Shown here in pieces: positions 8,723 through 16,897 of a stretch of 64,000 bases of DNA. The position numbers and the translations under genes were made by a program. The stretch is taken from NCBI RefSeq assembly GCF_028206995.1, contig NZ_JAQLFL010000001.1:124001-188000 (forward strand), written 5' to 3'. This stretch comes from Collinsella aerofaciens (GTDB lineage: Bacteria > Actinomycetota > Coriobacteriia > Coriobacteriales > Coriobacteriaceae). The notes under the pieces are model-generated. The model saw only the letters and a list, made by a program, of their open reading frames with translations. It was not told the DNA's origin and made no database searches. Within the stretch, counting starts at the first letter, position 1; every line of letters begins with the position of its first letter.

Positions 8723-10486
8723 ATGGCAGATTCCACCACCGATTACAACAATCTAGATCCCTTGGGTGACGAGGCGGCGGTTGTCGATGAGGTCGACGCC
8801 GCCGTCTCGGGCGCTCGCAAGAAGCCGCGCGCCGTCGATATGGTGCCCGAGGAGCCCGACGCGATGGCGCCGGACGAGGAATACCAGCTCACGCCGGCGG
8901 GTCGTCGCGAACGCATTGGGCAGATTGTACGCCTGGTCAAAAAGTACCGCGTGTGGGATAACCTCACGCCGGTTCGTTTGCGCCGCCTGCTCGAGGAACT
9001 CGGCCCCATGTTCGTCAAGATGGGGCAGATTTTGGCCAACCGGTCCGAGATTCTGCCGCAGCGCTTTTGCGACGAGCTGCGTCGTCTGCGCTCCGACGTG
9101 GAGCCGGTGCCGTACGAGGTCGTACTCAGCTGTCTGGAAGAAGAATACGGCCTGCGCCTGGGGGAGATGTTCGATGCGATCGACCCCAACCCGCTCGGTA
9201 GCGCGTCGATCGCGCAGGTGCACCGCGCTCGTCTGGTGACGGGCGAGGACGTGGCCGTCAAGGTGCAGCGCCCCGGTGCGCAGCAGGTTATGGCACAGGA
9301 CATCGATATCATCCGCTCGGTGGTGCGTATCGTTTCCAAGTTCGTCAACACCGATCAATTCGTTGACCTGCACGGCGTAGTCGAGGAGTTGTGGACCTCG
9401 TTTCGCGAGGAGACCAACTTTTTGGCCGAGGCCAAAAACCTCAACGACTTCTACGAGTTCCATAAGAGCGTTCATGGCGTGACGTGCCCTAAATCCTATC
9501 TGGACCTGTGCACCGAGCACGTGGTGGTTATGGACTACGTCGACGGCATTTCGATCGCCGATCCTGAACGCTTAGTGGCCGAGGGCTATGACTTGGAAAA
9601 GATCGGTGCCGCGATTGTCGAGGACTACTCGACGCAGGTGCTCGACGACGGCTTTTTCCATGCCGACCCGCATGCGGGAAACATCATCCTCAAAGACGGT
9701 ATCGTTTACTTTATCGACTTGGGCATGGTCGGACGCATGTCGAGTCACGATCGCGGTATCGTAAAGGACATGATTTTCGCCGTGGCCGAGGGTGACGTGC
9801 CCAAGCTCAAGGATTCGCTCATGCGCTTCGCCGTGACGCGTGGCGACTCGGCTGAGCTCGATCATTCGGCCTTTTTGTCCGATCTTGACTTTATCGTGGC
9901 TGACTTTGCGGGCCTCGACCTTAAAGACCTGGATATCGGCGAGTTTTTGACTTCGCTGTTAAACCTCGCGCGCAAAAATGACGTTGAGCTGCCGAGCGTG
10001 GTGACGATGTTCGCCCGCGGCATGGTGACGCTCGAGGGCCTGTTGACCGAGTACATGCCCAACGTCAACATGATCCAGATCATCCAGACGCACATCAAAA
10101 ACGAGAAGAGCACCTACGCCCGCATGCGCGAGATGAGCCGCGATCTTGCCGCGAGCAGCTATCGCGCGGCAAAAGGCTCGCTCGAGGCGGCCGAGTATCT
10201 GGGCTTGGCTTCGCGTATGCTTACGCGCGGCCAGCTTAAGGTAAACACGCAGATCATGAGCAGCGATAAGGCGCTGCGACAGCTGGGCGGAATTATCGAC
10301 CGCATGTCGATGGCTATCGTTATCGCCGGCCTGTTTATCGGTTCGTCGGTGGTGTACTACGCACGCATCGAGCCGGTTGTGTTTGGTATCCCAGTCATTG
10401 GCTTTATGGGCTACGTGAGCGCGCTGGTGCTGGCGCTTATGCTGGGTCGCAATATCTGGCTCAACAGTCACGGCGGCAAGCACTAG
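8723..10486 (+). CDS. AarF/UbiB/ABC1-family protein kinase-like protein
   Basis: This 587-residue protein contains the atypical kinase core of the UbiB/ADCK family. It has the KxGQ motif (FVKMGQILANR, about residue 96), the Ala-rich loop (GSASIAQVHRA), VAVKVQRPG with the ATP-binding Lys, the catalytic FHADPHAGN and the metal-binding YFIDLGMVG. Two hydrophobic spans close the C-terminus (MAIVIAGLFIGSSVVYY and a second near the end), tethering it to the membrane as in the family. The substrate is unknown; quinone or lipid handling is inferred from relatives. The N-terminal 60 residues are acidic and variable. Confidence 0.9.
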   Translation: MADSTTDYNNLDPLGDEAAVVDEVDAAVSGARKKPRAVDMVPEEPDAMAPDEEYQLTPAGRRERIGQIVRLVKKYRVWDNLTPVRLRRLLEELGPMFVKMGQILANRSEILPQRFCDELRRLRSDVEPVPYEVVLSCLEEEYGLRLGEMFDAIDPNPLGSASIAQVHRARLVTGEDVAVKVQRPGAQQVMAQDIDIIRSVVRIVSKFVNTDQFVDLHGVVEELWTSFREETNFLAEAKNLNDFYEFHKSVHGVTCPKSYLDLCTEHVVVMDYVDGISIADPERLVAEGYDLEKIGAAIVEDYSTQVLDDGFFHADPHAGNIILKDGIVYFIDLGMVGRMSSHDRGIVKDMIFAVAEGDVPKLKDSLMRFAVTRGDSAELDHSAFLSDLDFIVADFAGLDLKDLDIGEFLTSLLNLARKNDVELPSVVTMFARGMVTLEGLLTEYMPNVNMIQIIQTHIKNEKSTYARMREMSRDLAASSYRAAKGSLEAAEYLGLASRMLTRGQLKVNTQIMSSDKALRQLGGIIDRMSMAIVIAGLFIGSSVVYYARIEPVVFGIPVIGFMGYVSALVLALMLGRNIWLNSHGGKH

Positions 10487-10602
10487 AGGCTGCGGCCGTC
10501 ACCGCATTTTCCTATCGCAAACAATAGCTTTTACCTTGGGTTTCGCCTGCGTGCGAGGCCCTTTTGCGTGATAGCATATTGACGGTTTTAATCGATGGCC
10601 TA

Positions 10603-10775
10603 GATGGTGGTGCGGAGACGCACGAATGCGCGGTTTTCCTGCGCGTTTGGGAGAATCGGGGTGCAAGTCCCCGGCTGTACCAGTAACCGTAATTCCTCTT
10701 GGCTCGGGATGTTCGCGTCGCAGATCGGACGGCGCGCCCGAGTCGTTAAGGTTAAGTCGGATCGCCTCCCATCTT
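10603..10775 (+). promoter_or_regulatory. Cobalamin riboswitch
   Basis: The region carries the core of the B12 riboswitch: GGGAGAATC, a GGGGTGCAAGTCCCC stem-loop (10658-10672), GGCTGTACCAGTAACCGTAA (10673-10692), a paired GGCTCGGG/CCCGAGTC arm, and a degenerate B12 box AGTCGGATCGCCTCCC at 10755-10770. A possible -35 TTGACG lies at 10579. About 140 bp separate the aptamer from ATG 10918, room for an expression platform. It should turn off the downstream DUF4430 genes when cobalamin is plentiful. Confidence 0.88.
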
Positions 10776-10917
10776 GCATGCGGCTGCGGCGTATGCCGCC
10801 GGTGTGCATAGGGCTCTGGAGGGAAGGGGGACCCCGATGGGGGAACTCGAGCGCAACATGCGCGATGACGTGGGGCAGCTTCAAGGCAACGCTCCAAGTA
10901 CAGACAGTAGGAGACAA

Positions 10918-13900
10918 ATGGATATGTTTGAGGACGAGTGCCAGCGTGCCTCGCTTCGTCGCCGTGGCGTAATCGCGCGCGGCGTGGCAAAGCGCTGCCT
11001 GGTGGCATTCCTGGCCTTCGCGATGGCCTTTGGCACCACGCCGGCTCAGCTGTGGGCCGAGGGTGCCGAGGGCATTACCGACGCTGTGGCTCAGGCTACG
11101 ACGCCAGGCGAGGACGCAGCGCTTGCGGGCGGTACCGCTGAGCAGAGCGGCGCCGAGGTTTCGGATTCCGGGAGCGCGCCTGCAGCTAGTGCCGCCACTA
11201 CAGAGGCAGCAACTGGCGACGAAGGCTCGGCGACGGGGGAGAGCCCTGCCACGAGCGAGCAGTCTTCGACGGCATCCGCTGGCCAAGCAGGATCTGCCGC
11301 CGCGGCTGCCGTCCAGACAGAGAACCCGACAGAAACTGGCGATGTCGTCAAGAAGCAAATCGAGGTCTCGTTCTCGATTATCGGCACCGATGCCGACGGC
11401 AAGGCTCAGACCTGGGTGGCGCCTACGCAGCTCAAGCTCAACGAGGGCGCGACGGCTGCGGATGCCTTCATTAAGCTGCAGGAGAAGACGGGCTTCAAGG
11501 CGAAGTACGATCCGAACACGGCATACGGTTTCTACCTCGAAAGCATCACCTCCCCGAGCGATGGCCGCACGCTTGCCTACGATCCGACGACTCATGCCTA
11601 CTGGCAGCTGTTCGTCGACGGCGCGTCTTCCTCGGTTGGCGCGAGCAGCGTCAAACTCACCCAGGGGCAGAAGATTGAGTTTGCCTATACGGCTGGTAGC
11701 GCGTCCCCTGTCGTTAAGGACCAGCTTGCTGCGAATGTGACCGTCATTGGTCGCGATGCCCAGGGCAAGACTCAGACCTGGGTCGACAACGCGCAGTATG
11801 TGGTGACGTCCGGTTCGAGCGCGCTTGATCTTACGAAGGTCGCGCTTGAGGCGAATGATATTGACGCCGTTGCTGCGGGCTCCTTCATTCTGAGCCTTAA
11901 GTACAACGGTGTTGAGCTGGGTACGCCCCAAGATTATTCGACCTATTGGCAGCTGTTTATCAACGGCAAGTCGAGTGACTATACGGCGGACAATGTCACC
12001 ATCCATGCTGGCGATACCGTCACGTGGTTCTACGGTGGCTGGGGAGACCAGTTGCCGTCCGATTCTGTCCATGCTTCCGTTCAGGTGCTTGGCAAGGACA
12101 AGGACGGCAAGCAGCAGGTTTGGGCTTCGACGGGCCAGACGAGTCTCAAGGCGGGCTCTACTGCTAAGGACCTGTTGGAGCAGACTGGTCTTAAACTCAA
12201 AGCTACAGAAGAGTCTTGGGGTTGGTACCTTAGGGGCATTACCTCGCCGCTTGACGGTAAGACCTATTGTGGCTCTGATGCTGCGACCAATAGCTATTGG
12301 CGCTTCTACGTAAAGGGCAAGTCCGACGCAAAGTACAAGTTCGCCGACGTTGGCGCTGGTGCCTACGAGCTCCATGAGGGTGACGCCGTCACCTTTATGT
12401 ATGCTGGCGACAGCGATGCCCTCCCTGGTCAGGTGCTTGGATCCGCCGATATCATCGGCCCCGATGTCAACGGCAACAATACTCGCTGGGGCTCGGCAAG
12501 CAATGTTTCCCTGCCCGAAGGCTCTACGGCTCAGGACCTTATTGAGACGGTGCTGAAGGCGAAGGGCATTGATTACAAGGCCTCCCAGAGTGGTGCATAC
12601 TGGTCCATTACTTCGCCGTTCGAAGACAAGTCTTACGGCTATGATGGTGCGACCGGTAAATACTGGCATCTGTATATCAACGGAGAGTCCTCATCTCTCT
12701 GTGCCAACCAGGTCACGCTCAAGAGCGGCGACAAGGTTACATTTGCCTACACCACCGAAAAATCGCCCATGCCCGATCCCGACAAGATTGTCGTGGACCC
12801 GAGTGCGACGACTCCTAATTGGGATGCCGAGTGGGCCGGCTACGGCAACAGTGGCAACGGTTCGACCGTAACGGATGCCAAGACGCCTGCGCAGGCCGCC
12901 GGTCTTAAGTGGGCCTTCGATTGGAAGGCCGAGTCTGGCCAGCAGTATGCCAACTGCAGCGAGCCTGTCATCGCTAACGGCTTTGTGTACATCGCGACCG
13001 AGAACGAGCTCATTAAGATCGATTCGTCCACGGGCAAAAAGGTTGCCTCTGCGCCGCTTGCCTCTAAGGTGAGCTATACCTCTCGCCCAATCTATACCAA
13101 TGGCCTTATCATCGTTCCGCTCAACGGCGGTGCGGTCCAGGCGATTACTGCAGACAAGCTGATCTGCAAGTGGCTGTCGCCTGGTTTGACGGACTTGACG
13201 CAGAGCTCCTGCACCGTCGTTTCGGACGGCGAGTACGTCTATGTAGGCTCGGTCGATATTTCGTATGACGAGAATTACAACGCGACCTACGGCAACGGCT
13301 CCTTTATGCGCATTAAGATTGCCACGGGCGAAGTTTCTTGGCAGAACATTGACGCTTCCGAGGGCTATTACTGGACTGGTGCGGCTTTGACGGATAAGTA
13401 TGCCATCGTTCCTACGAGCGCGGGCACGCTTAAGTGCATTGATAAGACGACGGGCGATGTCGTTTCGACCATGAAGCTCGGCGCTCTCGCGAACGCCGAC
13501 TGTGTCGCCGATCCGTCCAATGGTTCGACCTTCTATCAGATGACGCACGATGGAAAGCTCCATGTGATTTCGCTTTCGGCGAAGGGCGTACTGAGCGAGC
13601 AGAAGACGGTCGATCTGGGTCTTACGAATAACATGAGCGCACCGGCGGTGGCTGGCGAAAACTTGATTGTCGGCGGACAGACGGCTACTGGCTCTGCTCT
13701 GGCTCTCTATAATCTGAAGACCGGTAAGACCACGATGGTCACCGCTGCTGACGGTAAAGAACTGCCGGCCGGATTTAACGGTATTGCTGCTACTCCGCTG
13801 GTGAGTGTTCAGGGCGGCAAGACCTATGTGTACTTCACCGTTAACAGCGCGGATAGCAAGGATTACGTCAACTACTCTGCTGGTGGTGGCGTATATCGCT

Positions 13901-14718
13901 ATACGCTCGGCGATGCAGAGGCGACGCAGATTTATGATGCGGCTGGCCATTACCAGCACTGCGACTCTCCGGTCATTGCCGATGCATCTGGCAACCTGTA
14001 CTACATCAATGACTCGGGCACTCTGTTCAAGCTGGGGGCCGTTGAGTCTTGGACGGTTGCCTTTAATTCCAACGGCGGGTCTGCTTGCGACACTAAGTTT
14101 GTTGCTACGTCCGATGGCAAGCTGGTCAAGCCGGCCGATCCGACGCGCGATGGCTACGCTTTCGGCGGTTGGTTCACCGATGAGGCTTGCACGCAGGCGT
14201 ATGACTTCGGTACGCCGGTGACGGCCGACCTTACGTTGTATGCCAAGTGGACCAAGAATGCCGTTAACCCTGGCGGCAATGGCGGTTCTGGCTCCAATGG
14301 CGGCAATGGTGGCGCTGGCAACGGTTCCGGTGCTGGCGCTGGCACGGGTTCCGGCTCCGGCACGAAGGGCCAGCAGGCTGGCGGCGCTGTCGCCCCGGGT
14401 CATAAGCCGACGACCAAGACGACGGTGTCGACCAAGACCGAGACCAAGGACAACAAGTCCGACAAGAATGACTCCGATAAGTCCGACAAGAAGGACGAGA
14501 AGAAGTCTGACAAGAAGTCTGACAAGAAGGACAGCAAGTCCGACAAGAAGTCCGATTCCAAGTCCGATACGGGCGCTGCTTCCACGACCACTGCTAAGAA
14601 GTCCTCTAGTGCTTCCGAGCAGGAGACTGGCACCAATCCGCTCGCCATCGTCGGCGTTGCCGCCGGCGTCATCGGTCTCGCCATCGTCGGCGTGTTCGTG
14701 TTCACCAAACGTCGGTAG
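10918..14718 (+). CDS. Large surface protein: four DUF4430 domains, PQQ-like propeller, InlB-type repeat, C-terminal anchor
   Basis: This 1266-residue exported protein starts at ATG 10918, with AGGAG five bases upstream. Earlier in-frame ATGs lie in the riboswitch leader. A signal sequence (VAFLAFAMAFGTTPAQLWA) ends near residue 48. Four DUF4430 repeats, the transcobalamin/intrinsic-factor C-terminal fold, occupy about 145-260, 265-374, 380-497 and 504-612, each with YWQLF/YWRFY/YWHLY followed by GDxVxFxY. A PQQ-like beta-propeller follows (627-1040), then one Listeria-Bacteroides repeat (VAFNSNGG...GWF...LYAKW), a Gly/Asn linker, an Asp/Lys/Ser stalk and a final hydrophobic span ending KRR. 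The final ETG before the span is not a canonical LPxTG. Given the upstream riboswitch, a role in capturing corrinoids at the cell surface is inferred. Confidence 0.88.
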   Translation: MDMFEDECQRASLRRRGVIARGVAKRCLVAFLAFAMAFGTTPAQLWAEGAEGITDAVAQATTPGEDAALAGGTAEQSGAEVSDSGSAPAASAATTEAATGDEGSATGESPATSEQSSTASAGQAGSAAAAAVQTENPTETGDVVKKQIEVSFSIIGTDADGKAQTWVAPTQLKLNEGATAADAFIKLQEKTGFKAKYDPNTAYGFYLESITSPSDGRTLAYDPTTHAYWQLFVDGASSSVGASSVKLTQGQKIEFAYTAGSASPVVKDQLAANVTVIGRDAQGKTQTWVDNAQYVVTSGSSALDLTKVALEANDIDAVAAGSFILSLKYNGVELGTPQDYSTYWQLFINGKSSDYTADNVTIHAGDTVTWFYGGWGDQLPSDSVHASVQVLGKDKDGKQQVWASTGQTSLKAGSTAKDLLEQTGLKLKATEESWGWYLRGITSPLDGKTYCGSDAATNSYWRFYVKGKSDAKYKFADVGAGAYELHEGDAVTFMYAGDSDALPGQVLGSADIIGPDVNGNNTRWGSASNVSLPEGSTAQDLIETVLKAKGIDYKASQSGAYWSITSPFEDKSYGYDGATGKYWHLYINGESSSLCANQVTLKSGDKVTFAYTTEKSPMPDPDKIVVDPSATTPNWDAEWAGYGNSGNGSTVTDAKTPAQAAGLKWAFDWKAESGQQYANCSEPVIANGFVYIATENELIKIDSSTGKKVASAPLASKVSYTSRPIYTNGLIIVPLNGGAVQAITADKLICKWLSPGLTDLTQSSCTVVSDGEYVYVGSVDISYDENYNATYGNGSFMRIKIATGEVSWQNIDASEGYYWTGAALTDKYAIVPTSAGTLKCIDKTTGDVVSTMKLGALANADCVADPSNGSTFYQMTHDGKLHVISLSAKGVLSEQKTVDLGLTNNMSAPAVAGENLIVGGQTATGSALALYNLKTGKTTMVTAADGKELPAGFNGIAATPLVSVQGGKTYVYFTVNSADSKDYVNYSAGGGVYRYTLGDAEATQIYDAAGHYQHCDSPVIADASGNLYYINDSGTLFKLGAVESWTVAFNSNGGSACDTKFVATSDGKLVKPADPTRDGYAFGGWFTDEACTQAYDFGTPVTADLTLYAKWTKNAVNPGGNGGSGSNGGNGGAGNGSGAGAGTGSGSGTKGQQAGGAVAPGHKPTTKTTVSTKTETKDNKSDKNDSDKSDKKDEKKSDKKSDKKDSKSDKKSDSKSDTGAASTTTAKKSSSASEQETGTNPLAIVGVAAGVIGLAIVGVFVFTKRR

Positions 14719-14727
14719 GTGAGGGCT

Positions 14728-15636
14728 GTGTCCAATAAATCCAAGGACGCTGACCCCAAGCAACCAGATTCCTCGTTCATTCAGTTCGACGATGCAAAGC
14801 AACAGGGCGCCGCTTTGGCGGCGTCCGCCCCTCGACGGAAGGCGCTTACTGGTGTCCTGACCGCCGCGTGCGTTGCGCTAATTGTCATATCGCTGGGCTT
14901 CGTCCATCCTTCCGAGAGCGGCGCCTGGTCTATTGACTGGATCGTTCAGACCGTGACGGGGGAGAGCGTCGTCGCGAAGGACGCCAAGGGGTCTGACTCG
15001 ACCGTCGCTTCGGGTAAAGCTGGCTCCAAGGATTCCAAATCTTCGGATGGTGCGAACGACGAGTCTAAGGGTTCGGATAAATCTGACTCTAAGAAGGAGT
15101 CCGAGTCTTCGGACAAGGAATCAAACAAGGGCTCGGATAGCAAGAAGTCTGAGGACCAGGACGGCAAGAAGTCTGGCGATAAATCCGCTGCCCAGAATAC
15201 GGGAGCCGGCGATACTTCCAATGTGTCTGGTGGTGCTTCTTCGGGCGGTGGCCAGTCGTCTAATGGAGCCTCATCCTCTAATGGTGGAAACGCCTCCTCG
15301 GGCGGCCAGAGCGGCTCGCAGGAGTCCAACTACGTTACGGTGACGGTTTCGGTCACATCGAGCTCTGTGGGCAATCCTGTGTCCTCTGGTGGCACCTTTA
15401 CCTTTAACGAAGGCGCTACCGTCTACGATGCCCTGTGCGCGCTGGGCCTTTCTGTCAACGCACATGGCTCGTCGTACGGTACGTATGTCTCCGCGATTGG
15501 TGGTTTGGCCGAGAAACAGTACGGCGGCACGAGCGGCTGGATGTACTCCGTCAACGGCACAACGCCCATGACGGCCTGCAGTAACTACGTTCTCTCCAAT
15601 GGCGACAACGTTGTTTGGTATTACGTAACGGGCTAG
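14728..15636 (+). CDS. Membrane-anchored DUF4430 protein
   Basis: This 302-residue protein has a cytoplasmic N-terminus, one membrane span near residues 39-59 (VLTAACVALIVISLGF), a long Ser/Lys/Asp/Gly linker to about residue 200, and one DUF4430 domain at the end. That domain shows TFTFNEGATVYDALCALG, SGWMYSVNG and GDNVVWYYVTG, close to the transcobalamin-type C-terminal fold. GTG 14728 was chosen because AGGTGAGGG precedes it. Translation is probably coupled to the upstream gene, which stops nine bases before. It likely works with that protein, handing ligand from the wall to the membrane, but this is inference. Confidence 0.85.
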   Translation: MSNKSKDADPKQPDSSFIQFDDAKQQGAALAASAPRRKALTGVLTAACVALIVISLGFVHPSESGAWSIDWIVQTVTGESVVAKDAKGSDSTVASGKAGSKDSKSSDGANDESKGSDKSDSKKESESSDKESNKGSDSKKSEDQDGKKSGDKSAAQNTGAGDTSNVSGGASSGGGQSSNGASSSNGGNASSGGQSGSQESNYVTVTVSVTSSSVGNPVSSGGTFTFNEGATVYDALCALGLSVNAHGSSYGTYVSAIGGLAEKQYGGTSGWMYSVNGTTPMTACSNYVLSNGDNVVWYYVTG

Positions 15637-15657
15637 AGGCCTCGACATAGCGCGCCA

Positions 15658-15698
15658 GACGGGCGGTTCGGACCAACATCCGGACCGCCCGTTTTTCA
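15658..15698 (+). terminator. Terminator of the DUF4430 operon
   Basis: The stem GGGCGGTTCGGA / TCCGGACCGCCC is followed by GTTTTTC, 22 bp after the stop of the second DUF4430 gene. Confidence 0.9.
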
Positions 15699-15734
15699 TG
15701 CGAATGGGACTGGGTCGCCGGGTCTCTCTGCAAA

Positions 15735-15770
15735 CAAAAAAACCGGTTGGAACGGGAATTCCAACCGGTT
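15735..15770 (-). terminator. Terminator of the distal GtrA gene
   Basis: The stem AACCGGTTGGAA / TTCCAACCGGTT is followed on the minus strand by a seven-T run. It lies 27 bp beyond the GtrA stop. Confidence 0.9.
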
Positions 15771-15796
15771 ATACATTCAAGCAAATAGTGAATCGA

Positions 15797-16204
15797 CTAC
15801 GACCGTGCGCCCTCGAGGAAGAAGCGGCGGCTGAAGTAGTTGTACCAGGTGACGAGGAACGTGGCGATGGCCTTCATGGCCTGGTAGCCGATGCTCAAAA
15901 ACGTGACGCCCACAAACATGTACAGGTCGTTGAGGCCCAGGCCGATCACCGACAGGATGGTGAAGATCGTGAACTCGCGCTTGCGGCTCATGCCCTCGCG
16001 GTGGTCGAACACGTACTTCATGCTGAGCCAGTAGTTGACCACGACGGACGTGATAAACGAAACCGTGGTGCTCATCAAAAAGTCGAGGTGGAACAGCTCG
16101 ACGAGCGCAATGAGCATGCCCCAGTCGATGCCAAAGGAGATAAGACCCACGACAGCAAACTTGAGGAACTGCTTGGTATGAGGTTGTGCCAGCGCCTTGC
16201 GCAC
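15797..16204 (-). CDS. GtrA-family membrane protein (copy 1)
   Basis: This 135-residue protein has the four membrane spans and motifs of GtrA proteins: FLKFAVVGLISFGIDWG, VVNYWLSMKYVF and a C-terminal TWYNYFSRRFFLEG. Family members are thought to help flip lipid-linked sugars or modify cell-surface polysaccharide. It starts with GTG 16204 behind GGATG. It is paralogous to the next gene upstream; both share KYVFxHxEGMSRxREF. A hairpin at 16358 separates the two, so they may be only partly co-transcribed. Confidence 0.88.
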   Translation of the reverse strand: MRKALAQPHTKQFLKFAVVGLISFGIDWGMLIALVELFHLDFLMSTTVSFITSVVVNYWLSMKYVFDHREGMSRKREFTIFTILSVIGLGLNDLYMFVGVTFLSIGYQAMKAIATFLVTWYNYFSRRFFLEGARS

Positions 16205-16357
16205 GTAATCACATCCAATGCGTTGATGAATCGAGCAGAGGATACTTTAGAGCTTTTACAAGGGAAACGTAAGGTCTTTGCCAAGAACTATATGAACTCG
16301 CCAAATTTTCAAGAGCTAATCCGCAAACGTTGAAAATTTGCCCGTAAACGAGCGACA

Positions 16358-16397
16358 CCCACGGACGATACTGCGCTGAGTGCGCGTCGTCCGTGGG
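16358..16397 (-). terminator. Hairpin between the two GtrA genes
   Basis: The stem CCCACGGACGA / TCGTCCGTGGG has no long T-run on the minus strand. It is probably an attenuating terminator or processing site between the paralogues. The surrounding 16205-16423 gap contains no other gene. Confidence 0.55.
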
Positions 16398-16423
16398 CGC
16401 CGTAATGCTGCAGGGGTTTCGAG

Positions 16424-16882
16424 CTATTTTGTCTCGTCGCCCTCCAGGAAGATTTTTCGGGTCACAAAGTTGTAGACCATGACAAGCGCGGTGGCACAGA
16501 TCTTGGCGATATTGGCCTCGAGTCCCAGGCCGGCGTTGAGCGCCAGCACGATACCGTCGTTGAGTGCCAGGCCGATCACGGACAGCACGACAAAGATAAT
16601 GAACTCGCGGCGGCGGCTCATGCCTTCCTTGTGCGCAAACACGTATTTCATGCTTGCGAGGTAGTTAAAGATGAGTGAGATGATAAAGCCGCTGGTGTTG
16701 GCGATTAGGATGTTGAGGCCCAGACCGTAGTGGAGCAGATTCATAATGCCAAAGTCGATAACCGTGGCAATGACACCGACGACGCCAAATTTCATAATCT
16801 GCGCAAGGAGCTTTTGCATGGTACCTGCCTTAAGCTGGCGCCGAAGCGCCGCGGGGATGACAAACTTAGCAAGTTTAGCCAA
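16424..16882 (-). CDS. GtrA-family membrane protein (copy 2)
   Basis: This 152-residue GtrA paralogue has four hydrophobic spans: IMKFGVVGVIATVIDFG, SGFIISLIFNYLAS, EFIIFVVLSVIGLAL and VMVYNFVTRKIFLEGD. The longest reading uses a TTG at 16882, 15 bp after the fbp stop, which would allow coupled translation. The alternative ATG at 16819 has AAGGCAGG upstream and gives 131 residues, a more usual N-terminus. Function is as for copy 1, lipid-linked sugar translocation or surface glycosylation, by family only. Confidence 0.85.
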   Translation of the reverse strand: MAKLAKFVIPAALRRQLKAGTMQKLLAQIMKFGVVGVIATVIDFGIMNLLHYGLGLNILIANTSGFIISLIFNYLASMKYVFAHKEGMSRRREFIIFVVLSVIGLALNDGIVLALNAGLGLEANIAKICATALVMVYNFVTRKIFLEGDETK

Positions 16883-16897
16883 TCCCCGCGGGTGGTG

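Noticed and set aside
10774..10917. Earlier start for the surface protein at ATG 10774 or 10837
   Set aside because: These lie in the riboswitch leader and would put 27-48 odd residues before the signal peptide; ATG 10918 has AGGAG at proper spacing.
14440..14580. Tandem repeat or CRISPR-like pattern
   Set aside because: It is low-complexity coding sequence for an Asp/Lys/Ser stalk; repeats are irregular and in frame.
12691..14802. Two long minus-strand open frames opposite the 1266-aa surface protein (10600-12669 and 12691-14802)
   Set aside because: The plus strand has convincing DUF4430 and propeller domains, a riboswitch and a ribosome site; the antisense frames have none.
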